From positions 434,001 through 498,000 of the forward strand of contig NZ_BLVO01000004.1 in NCBI RefSeq assembly GCF_013340285.1: a DNA stretch of 64,000 bases, written 5' to 3'. Under the pieces are notes generated by a model, which did no database searches, was not told the origin of the DNA, and saw nothing but the letters and a program-made list of their open reading frames with translations. This DNA comes from Desulfovibrio subterraneus. Lineage in GTDB: Bacteria > Desulfobacterota > Desulfovibrionia > Desulfovibrionales > Desulfovibrionaceae. The stretch's first letter is position 1. Each line of letters opens with the position of its first letter. Below are positions 36,714 through 46,542 of this stretch, piece after piece. A program made the position numbers and the translations under genes.

Positions 36714-37646
36714 TCAGGCGGCAGGATCGGTAAACAGTGCTGTGGAGAGATAGCGCTCTCCGGTGTCGCAGACAATGAACACGATGCGCTTGCCCTTGTT
36801 CTCCGGCCTTCTGGCCACTTCTATGGCAGCATGGGCAATGGCACCGGAAGAGATGCCGCAGAGTATGCCCTCTTCCTTAATCAGGCGGCGGGCCATGACA
36901 AGCGCCTGTTCGTTGGTCACGCGGAACACTTCGTCAAAGGAATCGAGCTTGAGCACCTCAGGCACAAAACCGGCACCTATGCCCTGAATGGCATGCGGAC
37001 CGGGCTGGCCGCCGGAAAGCACGGGAGAAGCCGCAGGCTCAACAGCCACACGGTGCACCTTGGGGTTCAGCTCCTTCAGCCTGCCGCCCGCACCGGTAAT
37101 CGTGCCGCCGGAGCCCACACCGGCCACAAAGACATCCACGGAGCCGTCCGTATCCTGCCATATTTCCTCGGCAGTGGTCAGGCGGTGAATCTCCGGGTTG
37201 GCGGGGTTGCAGAACTGCTGCGGCATGAAGGCATTGGGGGTCTCCGCCACAAGACGCTCGGCCTCGCGCACCGCACCGGACATGCCCTGTGCAGCGGGCG
37301 TGAGCACCAGCGTTGCCCCGAAACCGCGCAGCAGCGCCTTGCGCTCGTTGCTCATGGATTCCGGCATGGTCAGAATGAGCTTATAGCCCTTCACCGCGCA
37401 TACAAAGGCAAGGCCAAGCCCCGTGTTCCCGCTGGTGGGTTCCACAATGATGGAATCCTTGTTGATCAGACCGGCCTTTTCGGCAGCGACGATCATGTTC
37501 AGACCGATGCGGTCCTTAACGGAACTGCAGGGGTTGAAGTACTCAAGCTTGGCGACCACTTCGGCCTGACAACCTTCCGCTACGCGGTTCAACCGCACCA
37601 GCGGGGTACGGCCGATCAGGTCCAGCATAGAATGCGCTATGTTCAT
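36714..37646 (-). CDS. cysK: Cysteine synthase A
   Basis: This 310-residue PLP enzyme converts O-acetylserine and sulfide to cysteine. It has the PLP Lys in [11 protein letters not shown] (about residue 42), the phosphate loop [10 protein letters not shown] and the Asn loop [12 protein letters not shown]. In a sulfide-producing cell it would assimilate sulfide directly. The ATG at 37646 has AAGGAG upstream and gives the standard length; the frame continues upstream without support. It is transcribed with cysE. Confidence 0.95.
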   Translation of the reverse strand: MNIAHSMLDLIGRTPLVRLNRVAEGCQAEVVAKLEYFNPCSSVKDRIGLNMIVAAEKAGLINKDSIIVEPTSGNTGLGLAFVCAVKGYKLILTMPESMSNERKALLRGFGATLVLTPAAQGMSGAVREAERLVAETPNAFMPQQFCNPANPEIHRLTTAEEIWQDTDGSVDVFVAGVGSGGTITGAGGRLKELNPKVHRVAVEPAASPVLSGGQPGPHAIQGIGAGFVPEVLKLDSFDEVFRVTNEQALVMARRLIKEEGILCGISSGAIAHAAIEVARRPENKGKRIVFIVCDTGERYLSTALFTDPAA

Positions 37647-37730
37647 GGCAATCTCCTTGTACGACGGGCCTTGTCCTGAAATCCGGCACAGACCGGACTT
37701 CCGCTCCGCACCGTATGCTCTTTCACGCAT

Positions 37731-37762
37731 AAAGAAAAGGGCCGGACTCCCATGCCCGGCCC
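37731..37762 (-). terminator. Minus-strand terminator after nifS
   Basis: On the minus strand GGGCCGG / CCGGCCC (37739-37745 with 37756-37762) is followed by TTTTCTTT. It separates nifUS from cysK-cysE. Confidence 0.8.
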
Positions 37763-37791
37763 CAACGCTCTTATTGTCGTGGTGGCCGCAA

Positions 37792-38985
37792 TCAGCAGCC
37801 ACACGCGGGCTTTTCGCCCTTGGGTTCCATCCCTTCGCGGAAGGGAGAAATCTCGCGCAGGCGATTGATGATGGGCGGCACTTCCCTGAGCACAAGATCA
37901 ACATCCGCATCGGTATTGAACCGGCTGAGGCTGAAACGGATAGAACCGTGCGCATAGGTGAAAGGCACGCCCATGGCACGCAGCACGTGCGACGGCTCAA
38001 GGCTGCCGGAGGTGCATGCGGAACCGGAGCTGGCGCAGATGCCGTGGCCGTCCATGAGCAGCAGAATGGCTTCGCCTTCCACATACTTGAAAGCAATGGA
38101 CGAGGTGTTGGGCAGGCGGCTTGTGATGTCGCCGTTTACCAGCGAATCCGGCACGGCGGCGAGCAGTCCGGCTTCCAGACGGTCGCGCAGTGCCTTCACG
38201 CGGGTGCGTTCCTCTTCCATGTTCACAGTTGCCAGTTCACAGGCCTTGCCCAGCGCCACAATGGAGGCGGCGTTTTCCGTACCCGCACGGCGGCCGCGTT
38301 CCTGATGCCCGCCGCGCATGAACGGACGGAACGGCGTACCCTTGCGCACGTACAGAGCACCAATACCCTTGGGCGCATGCAGCTTGTGGCCGGAAAGGGC
38401 CAGATAATCCACGGGCAGGCTGGAAACATCTATGGGCAGCTTGCCCACAACCTGCACCGCATCCGTATGCATCTGCACGCCGCGTTCCTTCACGATGGCG
38501 GCGATCTCATCCATGGGGAAGACCACGCCCGTTTCGTTGTTGGCATACATGATGGAAACCAGCGCGGTATCTTTGCGGATGGCATCGCGCAGCTCGTCGA
38601 GATCAAGCTGGCCCTTGGCATTTACGCCAAGGTAGGTGGCTTCATACCCGCGCTTTTCCAGATGCTGCACCAGATTGAGCACAGCGGGGTGCTCAACACG
38701 GGTGGTGATGATGTGCTTTTTGTCGGGCTGGGAATTGAGTGCGGACCAGATGGCCGTGTTGTCGCTCTCGGTGCCGCAGGCGGTAAAGAGAATTTCATCG
38801 GGGCGCGCACCGAGGGAGGCGGCCACCTGCTCACGGGCCTTCACCAGATGCTGGCCAACCTGTCCGCCGAAGCGGTGCATGCTCGAAGGATTGCCGTACA
38901 ATTCCGTAAGGAACGGCATCATGGCTTCCAGCACGGCCGGGTCTATCTGCGTGGTGGCGTTGTTATCGAGATATACCGGCTTCAT
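37792..38985 (-). CDS. nifS: Cysteine desulfurase NifS
   Basis: This 397-residue class V aminotransferase-type PLP enzyme removes sulfur from cysteine for Fe-S cluster building. It has the N-terminal [11 protein letters not shown], the PLP Lys in [13 protein letters not shown] (about residue 203) and the active-site Cys loop [16 protein letters not shown] (about 325). It overlaps nifU by four bases. In this group it serves general Fe-S assembly, so nitrogen fixation need not be implied. Confidence 0.95.
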   Translation of the reverse strand: MKPVYLDNNATTQIDPAVLEAMMPFLTELYGNPSSMHRFGGQVGQHLVKAREQVAASLGARPDEILFTACGTESDNTAIWSALNSQPDKKHIITTRVEHPAVLNLVQHLEKRGYEATYLGVNAKGQLDLDELRDAIRKDTALVSIMYANNETGVVFPMDEIAAIVKERGVQMHTDAVQVVGKLPIDVSSLPVDYLALSGHKLHAPKGIGALYVRKGTPFRPFMRGGHQERGRRAGTENAASIVALGKACELATVNMEEERTRVKALRDRLEAGLLAAVPDSLVNGDITSRLPNTSSIAFKYVEGEAILLLMDGHGICASSGSACTSGSLEPSHVLRAMGVPFTYAHGSIRFSLSRFNTDADVDLVLREVPPIINRLREISPFREGMEPKGEKPACGC

Positions 38986-39827
38986 GAGTTCACCTCCACC
39001 ACGGAAATCTCAGGCTCCACATATTCGCGCAGGGTGCGCTCCACAAATCCCTTCAGGGTCAGCTGGCTGGACGGGCAGCTCGTGCACATGCCACGCAGGG
39101 CCACCTTGACCGTGTGACCGTCGATATCCACCAGCTCGATATCTCCACCATCCTTCTGCAGGCTCGGGCGAATCTCTTCTTCAAGGGTCTTCACCACAAG
39201 CTGCATGCGCTGCACGTTGGTCAGCGCCTTGGGCTTGGCTTCAGGTACTTCGCAGGCGGCTTCCTTGCCCAGCGCCTGATCAAGCAGGTGCTGAATGGCG
39301 GGAATGCAGTCGCCGCAACCGCCGCCGGCCTTGGTGAAGTGGGTCACTTCTTCCACGGTGGTCAGGTTGTTGTCGCGTATGGCACGCAGAATAAGCTCAT
39401 CAGTCACACCAAAGCACTTGCAGACAAGTTCGCCCTCGTGTTCGTGCTGCTCCACTTCTTCGCCGCGCCAGTTCTTGATGGCAGCCTCAAGTGCCTCCTG
39501 TCCCATGACGGAACAGTGCATCTTCTGCTGCGGCAGGCCGCCCAGAAATTCGGCGATTTCCTTGTTGGTGATCTTCTCTGCCTCGGCCACGGTTCTGCCC
39601 TTGAGCATCTCCGTCAGCGCAGATGACGATGCGATGGCGCTGGCACACCCGAAGGTCTGAAATTTGGCGTCAACGATACGTTCGTCGGCATCAATCTTGA
39701 GGTAGAGCTTCAGAGCATCGCCGCAGGCAAGGCTGCCCACTTCGCCGATGGCGTTCGCGTCTTCCAGTTCGCCCACGTTACGCGGGTTGAGAAAATGCTC
39801 GCGAACTTTGTCAGTATATTCCCACAT
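38982..39827 (-). CDS. nifU: Fe-S scaffold protein NifU (three-domain)
   Basis: The 281-residue protein has an IscU-like domain (residues 1-125, Cys in SLACGDA, FGCASAIASSSA and HCSVMG), a Bfd-like [2Fe-2S] domain (VCKCFGV, then GCGDC) and a C-terminal NFU domain (MCTSCPSSQLTLKG). It builds and passes on clusters with sulfur from NifS. GGAGG lies nine bases before the ATG. An IscR-like operator lies about 170 bp upstream. Confidence 0.95.
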   Translation of the reverse strand: MWEYTDKVREHFLNPRNVGELEDANAIGEVGSLACGDALKLYLKIDADERIVDAKFQTFGCASAIASSSALTEMLKGRTVAEAEKITNKEIAEFLGGLPQQKMHCSVMGQEALEAAIKNWRGEEVEQHEHEGELVCKCFGVTDELILRAIRDNNLTTVEEVTHFTKAGGGCGDCIPAIQHLLDQALGKEAACEVPEAKPKALTNVQRMQLVVKTLEEEIRPSLQKDGGDIELVDIDGHTVKVALRGMCTSCPSSQLTLKGFVERTLREYVEPEISVVEVNS

Positions 39828-39995
39828 GAGTATGAACCTCCGGTATATGCGATAGGCGCGACCGGCGCACAGGGCACCGCGATGACAGGGGTCGCGTCAG
39901 ACCCGGTGCTTCGCCCCCCATAACGGGCGAAAGCATCCGTACCGTACGCATATAACACCGTTGGACGGGAGGGGGAAGAGGCTGAATCAAATTTA

Positions 39996-40010
39996 GGACC
40001 ATTTTAGTCC
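39996..40010 (-). promoter_or_regulatory. IscR/Rrf2-type operator upstream of nifUS
   Basis: The dyad GGACCATTTTAGTCC reads GGACTAAAATGGTCC on the coding strand. Its core GACTAAAATGGTC differs by one base from the core I recall for E. coli IscR type 1 sites (GACTAAAATAGTC). It would let Fe-S status control nifUS. Confidence 0.5.
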
Positions 40011-40049
40011 GAATTGCGCCTGAACTACGGCAGAAAACCGTTGCTGTGG

Positions 40050-40073
40050 AATAAAAAAGCCCTTTTCAGGGCT
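40050..40073 (-). terminator. Minus-strand terminator of the HD-GYP pair
   Basis: AGCCCT-GAAA-AGGGCT followed by TTTTTTATT on the minus strand, 30 bases after the HD-GYP stop codon. Confidence 0.88.
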
Positions 40074-40102
40074 ACTTGGTCACATTCTGAGCGCAAACAG
40101 TA

Positions 40103-41092
40103 TCAAACAATGCCAGCCCCGCTCAAAATGCGGACAAACCGCGCAAAAACCTCCATATCAAGCCCATGCCCCATTTCATCCTTCATCACACGCAACACCT
40201 GAAAGGCGTTTCTGGCTTTTGCATACGGACGGTTTGAACAGATTGCGTCATAAATATCGGCAATCGTCACGGCACGGACGGGAAGCGGAATCTCTTCTCC
40301 CCTAAGACCACAGGGATACCCTGACCCGTCCACTTTTTCATGATGGAAAAGAATACAGTTCAGCGCGTCCTGAGACAGCGGCATGAGTGTGCAGGCACCG
40401 GCACCCAGTACTGGGTGCTCGTTGATAACCTCCCGTTCTTCCCAGGTCAGCGGACCGGGCTTGTTCAGAATGGCGTCATCAATGAAGGTCTTGCCAATGT
40501 CGTGCAGCATGGCGCCCAGCCCGAACTGCACAAGACTTTTGTCGTCAAACCCGTAGGTCTGGAGAATTATCTGCGAATAAAGGAATACATGAATGGAATG
40601 AGAAAAGGTGTGGTAGTCATGCGCAATGAGCGAGGCCATGGTCTTGATGGAATTTTCGAGCGTAAGAAAGCTCACTCCCTTGGCCACGAACTCGAACACG
40701 CGGTTGAACTGATCCCTGCGCACGGTGGGCGGCAGCTTGTTGGTAAAAATATCTTCCACCACGTCTGAAGAGGCGTCGTAGAACATCTGCGCACGCGTGG
40801 GCAGCGGAATGGTTTCGTCGCTGAGCACGGTACCCAGATTCTGCACAACATGGTCGCGGTATTCCGGCCGCTCTGTTTCCTGCACATAAAGGCATTTCAC
40901 CCCGGTAGCGTCCAGCACCTGCCTGCGGCGCTCACAGAATGTTTCGCCCGCGCTGGTGTACAGAACAAATCCTTCTCCCTGCTTGAGGTACAGGCTGAAC
41001 GCACCGCGCATGTTCTTCATGATCATGGCGGGAGGAATGGCAAAGAACTCACCTGTTCTGAGCTTTTCCTGCTTGATTGCGGCCTGTGTCAT
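40103..41092 (-). CDS. HD-GYP domain c-di-GMP phosphodiesterase, copy 1
   Basis: The 329-residue protein has an N-terminal PilZ-like or family-specific region (residues 1-140) and an HD-GYP domain. The catalytic motifs are present: MLHDIGKT (HD, about 190) and HHEKVDGSGYPCG (GYP, about 250). It should hydrolyse cyclic di-GMP and so promote motility over surface growth. There are no membrane segments. It lies 33 bp downstream of a homologous gene with the same architecture. Confidence 0.92.
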   Translation of the reverse strand: MTQAAIKQEKLRTGEFFAIPPAMIMKNMRGAFSLYLKQGEGFVLYTSAGETFCERRRQVLDATGVKCLYVQETERPEYRDHVVQNLGTVLSDETIPLPTRAQMFYDASSDVVEDIFTNKLPPTVRRDQFNRVFEFVAKGVSFLTLENSIKTMASLIAHDYHTFSHSIHVFLYSQIILQTYGFDDKSLVQFGLGAMLHDIGKTFIDDAILNKPGPLTWEEREVINEHPVLGAGACTLMPLSQDALNCILFHHEKVDGSGYPCGLRGEEIPLPVRAVTIADIYDAICSNRPYAKARNAFQVLRVMKDEMGHGLDMEVFARFVRILSGAGIV

Positions 41093-41125
41093 TCACAAAT
41101 CCGGAAGTAAGAAGATTGTTTCATC

Positions 41126-42121
41126 TCAGCAGCCAACCAGCTCTGCACCTGAAAGCACCATGATAAACCGGCGGAAAACGTCCATATCCAGATCATGCGA
41201 CATGGTTGCACGCATCAGTTCGAGCACCTCGAAAGGGCGGCGGGCCTTGGCGTAAGGCCGGTCTGTTGTCAGCGCATCATAGATGTCCGCAATGGTCACC
41301 ACGCGGACGGGCAGGGGAATTTCCGGAGCCATGAGTCCGGCGGGATATCCGCTGCCGTTCATTTTTTCGTGGTGGAACAGAATAATATTCATGGCCTCCT
41401 GCGAAAGAGGCAAGAGCGTACAGGAAGCCAGCCCCAGAGTGGGATGCCTGCTGATGATGCGCCGTTCATCAGGGTCCAGCTTGCCAGTTTTATCCAGAAT
41501 AAGGCGCGGGATGCGGGTTTTGCCCACATCATGCAGCATGGCACCTATTCCGCAACGCAGCATGGTTTCATCGTCAAAGCCGTAGGTGTGCAGTACCGAA
41601 ACGGTATACACGAACACGTTCACGCAGTGCGAATAGGTCTTGTAGTCATGGGCGATGAACTCGGCCATGGCTTTCAGGGAATTCTCAAGACACAAAAATT
41701 TGAGCGCCTGCTGCACCAGCCCGTGCACCCGCAGAAAATGGTTGCTGTCCAACCCTGCCGGCAGTCTGGTCTCGAACATGTCCGCCATGACATCGGAAGA
41801 GACAGAATAGAAAAGCCCTGCGCGCTCCCGTAGCGGCAGGGTGTCATCAAGCAAAATCTTTCCGAGATTGTCTTCGATATATCGGGAGTAGTGGGGACGT
41901 TGTGCGGTCTGCACATACACTTCGCGAACACCATTATCATACAGAACGCGTTTGTGCCGCTCGGTGAACACCTCATCGGCGCTGGTGTAGAGCACGTACT
42001 CTCCGCCCTGGCGCAGGTATACGCTGAACTTTCCCATGGTGGTAGGAAAGATCATCAGCGGAGATACGCTGAAATATTCTCCCGCGCTCTCGACGGGTGA
42101 GATTTCCGCCGTATTGGACAT
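41126..42121 (-). CDS. HD-GYP domain c-di-GMP phosphodiesterase, copy 2
   Basis: The 331-residue protein is a paralogue of the next downstream gene. It shares the N-terminal FSVYLRQGGEYVLYTSADE element, where copy 1 has FSLYLKQGEGFVLYTSAGE. It also keeps MLHDVGKT and HHEKMNGSGYPAG. The pair looks like an old tandem duplication. GGGAG precedes the ATG. It is probably the promoter-proximal gene of a two-gene operon. Confidence 0.92.
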   Translation of the reverse strand: MSNTAEISPVESAGEYFSVSPLMIFPTTMGKFSVYLRQGGEYVLYTSADEVFTERHKRVLYDNGVREVYVQTAQRPHYSRYIEDNLGKILLDDTLPLRERAGLFYSVSSDVMADMFETRLPAGLDSNHFLRVHGLVQQALKFLCLENSLKAMAEFIAHDYKTYSHCVNVFVYTVSVLHTYGFDDETMLRCGIGAMLHDVGKTRIPRLILDKTGKLDPDERRIISRHPTLGLASCTLLPLSQEAMNIILFHHEKMNGSGYPAGLMAPEIPLPVRVVTIADIYDALTTDRPYAKARRPFEVLELMRATMSHDLDMDVFRRFIMVLSGAELVGC

Positions 42122-42758
42122 GAAGCTCCCTACAAACTTCTTCGCGACCAGATAGCATCCGTGATTTGAAACGTTCCCCTCCTCAGAGCCCGCTCCCGCA
42201 CTTCATACGCCTTCTGCGCTGCCCCCCTCCTGCATTGTGATTACTCTGCAAGCTTTTAGCACATTACAGCGACCAAACTTATCGATATTTTACAACAATG
42301 TCTAGACACTTTCTAGCACAGATTAGTTCCCTGTATATTCACAGCGTCTTAGTTCCACTCATGCACAGACAAGCATCGGCAAACCCCGCCCTCCGGCTGC
42401 CGCCGGCCAGGGCAGGATGTCCGTCAAACCGGACTTTCCGCGCATGTATCCGGAAATCCGGACAACAAACCGCAGGCAGCCGGCCCATCACCTTACAGAA
42501 TGAATGCAACCACTGTTTCATTTTGTTGCAATTACTCTCTTTTTTCAATAACAAACCGTAAAACGGCACTGGTGCGCTACTTGCAATAAACTTGATTAAT
42601 GAACTTTTTTCCGGACATCTTGAATTCGGTGTCCGACATTTCCTAATGATCTTTCGGATTTTCCCGTCTATAATTGGTTAGGGGAACGCCAAAAGTCATC
42701 TCGCAAAAGGCAGCGGCTTTGCCGCCCGCTGTCCATTCGTCACGACAAGGAGTGTTGC
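42122..42758. other. Long divergent intergenic region
   Basis: These 637 bases hold no convincing gene. They contain GC-rich short repeats with CCGGA elements (42410-42475), an AT-rich part, the inverted repeat CGGACA / TGTCCG (42612-42617 with 42630-42635), a -10 box TATAAT and a GC hairpin (CAGCGG / CCGCTG) in the leader before the chemoreceptor. Confidence 0.6.
42646..42674 (+). promoter_or_regulatory. Possible promoter of the PAS chemoreceptor
   Basis: A perfect TATAAT (42669-42674) has only a weak -35 (ATGATC, 17 bp upstream). It may need an activator. The leader would be about 78 nt. Confidence 0.45.
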
Positions 42759-44351
42759 ATGTTTAAAGGGCTAACCGTCACAAGCCTGATCTGGACCAAA
42801 CTGGGGCTTATGCTCCTCACCGCCGGCGGGGTAACCGGCTGGTTGATGAGCTCTGCCGAGAACGGCGTTCTGCCGACAGACACCGTTCTCATTGCCTGCG
42901 GGGTATTGCTTGCGGTGTTCGTATTTCTTGCGCTGCCCCTCACTATCATCATCATAAAGCGCATCACCGCTCCGCTTGAAGAAATCAAGTCAGGCGTGGA
43001 CCGCATACTTGATGGTGACTACACCGCCTGTTTCGCCTGCGGCGGATCGGACGAGCTTGCCGAAATGCGTCTTGCGCTGGAAACGCTCGTTTCCCGCCTC
43101 AAGCACAATCTGGGGTTTGCACAGGGCGTTCTCAAGGGCATAGATACGCCTTTTGTTGTCGTCGACACCAACGAAGTGCTCACCTACACCAACGCGGGCC
43201 TTATCAAAATTCTGCAGCATGACGGCCGTCCGGAAGACTACTACGGCCAGAACGTTGCCCACTTCTTCTATGGTGACGCATCGCGCCGCACAGTTCTGCG
43301 CGACAGCCTTGAGAACCACACCGTGACCAACCGTGAAGTGGACTTCACCGGCCGAAAAGGCGGCAAGCGCAATCTGAACATTCATGCCTCGCCCCTGTTT
43401 GACCTGAACGGCGAACTCATGGGTGCGCTGTGCATCTATCAGGACCTTACCGAACTCAGAACCCGTGAAGCCGAGATTCTTGCCAAGAATCAGGCCATAT
43501 CCGAAGCCGCCCACGAATCGGAAGCGGTATCTTCCGAAGTTGCCCGCCTTGCACTGGATGTTGCCACGCAGGTTGAGCACACCAGCACCGAAGTGGACAG
43601 GCAGACCGAACGCACCATCGACACGGCAACCGCCATGGAGCAGATGAATGCCGCCGTGTATGAGGTTGCGCGCAATGCGTCCTCTGCGGCGGAGCAGGCA
43701 TCCGAGGCCCGCTCGAAGGCACAGGAAGGTTCTTCGGTTGTGGAAGAGGCCATGACCGCCATTGCCGATGTGGCAAAACAGTCGGAAACGCTGCGCGCCA
43801 ACATGACAGAGCTGGGGCAGAAGGCAGAAGGCATCGGCCAGGTCATGAATGTGATCACCGACATTGCCGACCAGACCAACCTGCTGGCCCTGAACGCAGC
43901 CATCGAAGCTGCCCGTGCAGGTGAAGCAGGCCGCGGTTTTGCCGTGGTTGCCGACGAAGTGCGCAAGCTGGCGGAAAAGACCATGCAGGCCACCAAGGAA
44001 GTGGGCAGCGCCATTCATGCCATTCAGGAAGGTGCCCGGCTCAACTCGCAGAGCGTGGAATCCGCAGTAAAGGCCATTGACCGTTCGCGCACCCTGTCCG
44101 CCGCATCCGGCGATGCGCTCAAGGCCATTGTGGCGCTGGTGAACGACACCAACGACCAGGTGCAGGCCATTGCCACGGCTGCCGAAGAACAGTCGGCCAC
44201 CAGCGAGCACATCAATCAGGCCATTGACGAGGTGAAGGACATCTCACAGAGAGCGTCTTCCGAACTCAACGAGGCCTCGAGGGGTATTCACGAACTGGCC
44301 GACCTTTCCGCAAAACTGAGAAGCATCATCGAGCGCATCGAAGCGCACTAG
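42759..44351 (+). CDS. Methyl-accepting chemotaxis protein with PAS domain
   Basis: The 530-residue receptor has two N-terminal helices separated by only about ten residues, so it has almost no periplasmic domain. HAMP (about 66-115), a PAS domain (about 120-230, [20 protein letters not shown]) and the signalling domain with tip [20 protein letters not shown] follow. It probably senses an internal or redox cue through PAS. AAGGAG precedes the ATG. The last residues have no CheR-binding pentapeptide. Confidence 0.92.
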   Translation: MFKGLTVTSLIWTKLGLMLLTAGGVTGWLMSSAENGVLPTDTVLIACGVLLAVFVFLALPLTIIIIKRITAPLEEIKSGVDRILDGDYTACFACGGSDELAEMRLALETLVSRLKHNLGFAQGVLKGIDTPFVVVDTNEVLTYTNAGLIKILQHDGRPEDYYGQNVAHFFYGDASRRTVLRDSLENHTVTNREVDFTGRKGGKRNLNIHASPLFDLNGELMGALCIYQDLTELRTREAEILAKNQAISEAAHESEAVSSEVARLALDVATQVEHTSTEVDRQTERTIDTATAMEQMNAAVYEVARNASSAAEQASEARSKAQEGSSVVEEAMTAIADVAKQSETLRANMTELGQKAEGIGQVMNVITDIADQTNLLALNAAIEAARAGEAGRGFAVVADEVRKLAEKTMQATKEVGSAIHAIQEGARLNSQSVESAVKAIDRSRTLSAASGDALKAIVALVNDTNDQVQAIATAAEEQSATSEHINQAIDEVKDISQRASSELNEASRGIHELADLSAKLRSIIERIEAH

Positions 44352-44387
44352 CGCTCCCGTACCCGGGACATACAGCACAGCCTTACC

Positions 44388-44423
44388 GCGGGGTGTGTCC
44401 GAACGGACGCGCCCCGCTTTTTT
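44388..44423 (+). terminator. Terminator of the PAS chemoreceptor gene
   Basis: GCGGGG / CCCCGC encloses GTCCG / CGGAC, followed by six T residues. Confidence 0.88.
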
Positions 44424-44584
44424 ACGGGCGACGGGCAACGGCAATGTACCGTTTGAGCGCGCCGGACAATGCAAATTTTCAACAAACTTGCCGCATTTTT
44501 TTGCGGGACAGGTACGCTTCTCTTTCCCGCACACGCGCAGTATGCTATATTGCTTCGATAATCTGACCAGACCAAGGAGCCGCC

Positions 44585-45001
44585 ATGCGATCCTATAGAA
44601 AAGAACTCTTCTATGAGGTGCCCACCCGCAGGGCCTTCATCAACATAACCCCCGATGTGGAATACTGCCTTGCAGAAAGCGGCATCCGCGAGGGGTTGTG
44701 CCTTGTAAACGCCATGCATATCACTGCCTCGGTATTCATCAACGATGACGAATCCGGCCTGCACCACGACTATGAGGTGTGGCTGGAAAAACTGGCCCCG
44801 CATGCCCCGACCTCGCAGTACCGGCATAACGGTCACGAAGATAATGCCGATGCCCACATGAAACGGCAGATCATGGGACGCGAAGTGGTGGTGGCCGTAA
44901 CCGAGGGGCGTCTTGATTTCGGAACGTGGGAACAGATTTTTTACGGAGAATTTGACGGCCGCCGTAAAAAGCGCGTGCTCGTGAAGATCATAGGAGAGTG
45001 A
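44585..45001 (+). CDS. YjbQ/UPF0047 family protein
   Basis: The 138-residue protein matches the YjbQ (UPF0047) family, with [20 protein letters not shown] and the terminal region [24 protein letters not shown] (in two halves). Members have weak thiamin-phosphate synthase activity in vitro; the physiological role is unclear. AAGGAG precedes the ATG. Its stop overlaps the ribosome-site region of the next gene, indicating coupling. Confidence 0.9.
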   Translation: MRSYRKELFYEVPTRRAFINITPDVEYCLAESGIREGLCLVNAMHITASVFINDDESGLHHDYEVWLEKLAPHAPTSQYRHNGHEDNADAHMKRQIMGREVVVAVTEGRLDFGTWEQIFYGEFDGRRKKRVLVKIIGE

Positions 45002-45003
45002 TC

Positions 45004-45366
45004 GTGCCCGACTTACTGAAAAGCGACTTCAAGGATATTTCTTCGCTCACGCAGACCGAGGCCACAGTCATTAACCATGTACAGCTCATTCTGGCGGAAA
45101 AGCGCACCTCGCTGGCCATGATGCGCACCGGCATAGCCGTGCTTGCCCTGCCGCTCACGGTGCTGGGCCTGCTCATATCCACCTCGCGTTTGTACACAGT
45201 GGCGGATACATGGCTCCTGCTCACAGCCGTCATTCTTCTCTGCGGTGGGCTCATTGCGCTCGGGGCCTTTCTCATTACCCGCTCGGTATACCGCATACGG
45301 GCCTATGATCACATGGTACGCGAGATTAAACGACAGTCCCCCACTGTGGCCCCTTATCTCGACTGA
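45004..45366 (+). CDS. DUF202-type small membrane protein
   Basis: The 120-residue protein has a cytoplasmic N-terminus with LILAEKRTSLAMMRTGIAVLA, typical of the YidH/DUF202 family, and two hydrophobic helices. The GTG at 45004 has AGGAG seven bases upstream; the GTG at 44998 is too close to it. The function is unknown. It is probably coupled to yjbQ. Confidence 0.78.
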   Translation: MPDLLKSDFKDISSLTQTEATVINHVQLILAEKRTSLAMMRTGIAVLALPLTVLGLLISTSRLYTVADTWLLLTAVILLCGGLIALGAFLITRSVYRIRAYDHMVREIKRQSPTVAPYLD

Positions 45367-45563
45367 TCCGGCTTATGATCTGGCTGATACAACTGATCGG
45401 GCTTATCGGGCAGATTCGACAGATCATCCGGCAGATCATCCGGCAGGTTCTGCAGGGCTGGCAGATCCGGTTCTCTCCGGCCAACTTCGGCCAGCTCTGG
45501 TCAGGTCCGGCCAAGTCCGGCCAGTTTCAGTTAGTTCCGGTCAAATCGGGCCAGCTCCGACCT
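45366..45563 (+). repeat. Degenerate short tandem repeats in an intergenic region
   Basis: Within the 324-base gap before the ABC genes, a 12-bp unit occurs three times in a row (45417-45452: CGACAGATCATC, CGGCAGATCATC, CGGCAGGTTCTG). TCCGGCCA-type motifs recur from 45477 to 45555. A 75-codon frame runs through it but has low complexity and no ribosome site. I see no gene here. Confidence 0.65.
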
Positions 45564-45690
45564 GTCCCCCTTTGCCACCAGCTCTTCAGAGTTGCAGGCT
45601 GATTTCATACGGTTCCGCCCGTTCCCCCCAACCTGTGAGAAGTTCTTGAAAAGGCTTGGCGCGCAGCCCTGATCTATGTAGTTTTGTAGC

Positions 45691-46509
45691 ATGAACACGA
45701 GACTTCAAAAAACCCTGTACGGACTTCGGGCGGAGCACCGCTCGCCCGCATGGGACATAGGCCAGTACCTGCTGGTCATGGCCGCCCTTGTCTGGTGCAC
45801 ACTGCAGGGTACCGAAGGGCTCGGCTACGACTGGCAGTGGAACCGCGTGCCCCGCTACCTGTTCACCCTGCGGGAAGGCGCATTCACGGTCGGGCCATTG
45901 CTCAAGGGCCTGTGGATCACCATACAGATCACGCTGTGCTCCATGGGGCTTTCTCTGCTTATCGGCCTGCTGGCCATGCTCCTGCGCCGCTCAACCTCTC
46001 TGGTTGCCCGCAGCGTGGGTACCTTTTACATAGAGAGCATCAGAAACACCCCGCTGCTCATCCAGCTCTACGTGCTCTATTTCGTTTTCGCTCCGGTGCT
46101 GGGCATTGGGGCGTTTGCATCTGCCGTGCTTGCTCTCAGTCTGTTTGAAGGTGCCTACATGGCAGAAATATTTCGGGCAGGCATTCAGAGCGTTCCCAAG
46201 GGACAGTGGGAAGCCGCCTACAGTCTGGGCATGACCACCCCTGCAACATACAGAAAGGTCATTCTGCCGCAGGCAGTGCGCAAGGTGCTGCCTCCGCTGA
46301 CCAATCAGGCCATATCACTGGTCAAAGATTCCGCCCTTGTGGCCACCATATCCGTTTTCGACATGACCATGCAGGGGCAGGCAATCATTGCCGAAACCTT
46401 CATGACCTTCGAGATATGGTTCACCATTGCAGCCATCTATCTGGTAATAAACCTGAGTCTCTCCTTTGCCGTGCGCGGCATGGAAAAACGGCTCAGGCAT
46501 TACGCCTGA
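45691..46509 (+). CDS. Amino-acid ABC transporter permease, HisM/GlnP family, 1
   Basis: The 272-residue inner-membrane protein has the polar amino-acid permease core: ITIQITLCSMGLSLLIG at the first core helix, ESIRNTPLLIQLYVLYF and the EAA loop (GQWEAAYSLGMTTPATYRKVILPQAVR). It pairs with the second permease at 47425 as a heterodimer. There is no ribosome site before the ATG; a TATGTA near 45672 would give a very short leader. No ATPase gene is present in the cluster. Confidence 0.9.
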   Translation: MNTRLQKTLYGLRAEHRSPAWDIGQYLLVMAALVWCTLQGTEGLGYDWQWNRVPRYLFTLREGAFTVGPLLKGLWITIQITLCSMGLSLLIGLLAMLLRRSTSLVARSVGTFYIESIRNTPLLIQLYVLYFVFAPVLGIGAFASAVLALSLFEGAYMAEIFRAGIQSVPKGQWEAAYSLGMTTPATYRKVILPQAVRKVLPPLTNQAISLVKDSALVATISVFDMTMQGQAIIAETFMTFEIWFTIAAIYLVINLSLSFAVRGMEKRLRHYA

Positions 46510-46542
46510 ATATATCGAACGGCACAATAAAAGGAGTAGCCG

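Noticed and set aside
42680-42758. Cyclic di-GMP riboswitch in the chemoreceptor leader
   Set aside because: The conserved GEMM core motifs are absent; only a GC hairpin is visible.
45375-45602. 75-codon frame rich in Ile, Arg and Gln
   Set aside because: It follows the tandem repeats and has no ribosome site.
45655-45672. Sigma54 promoter before the ABC permease (TTGGCGCG...)
   Set aside because: There is no TTGC at the correct distance.
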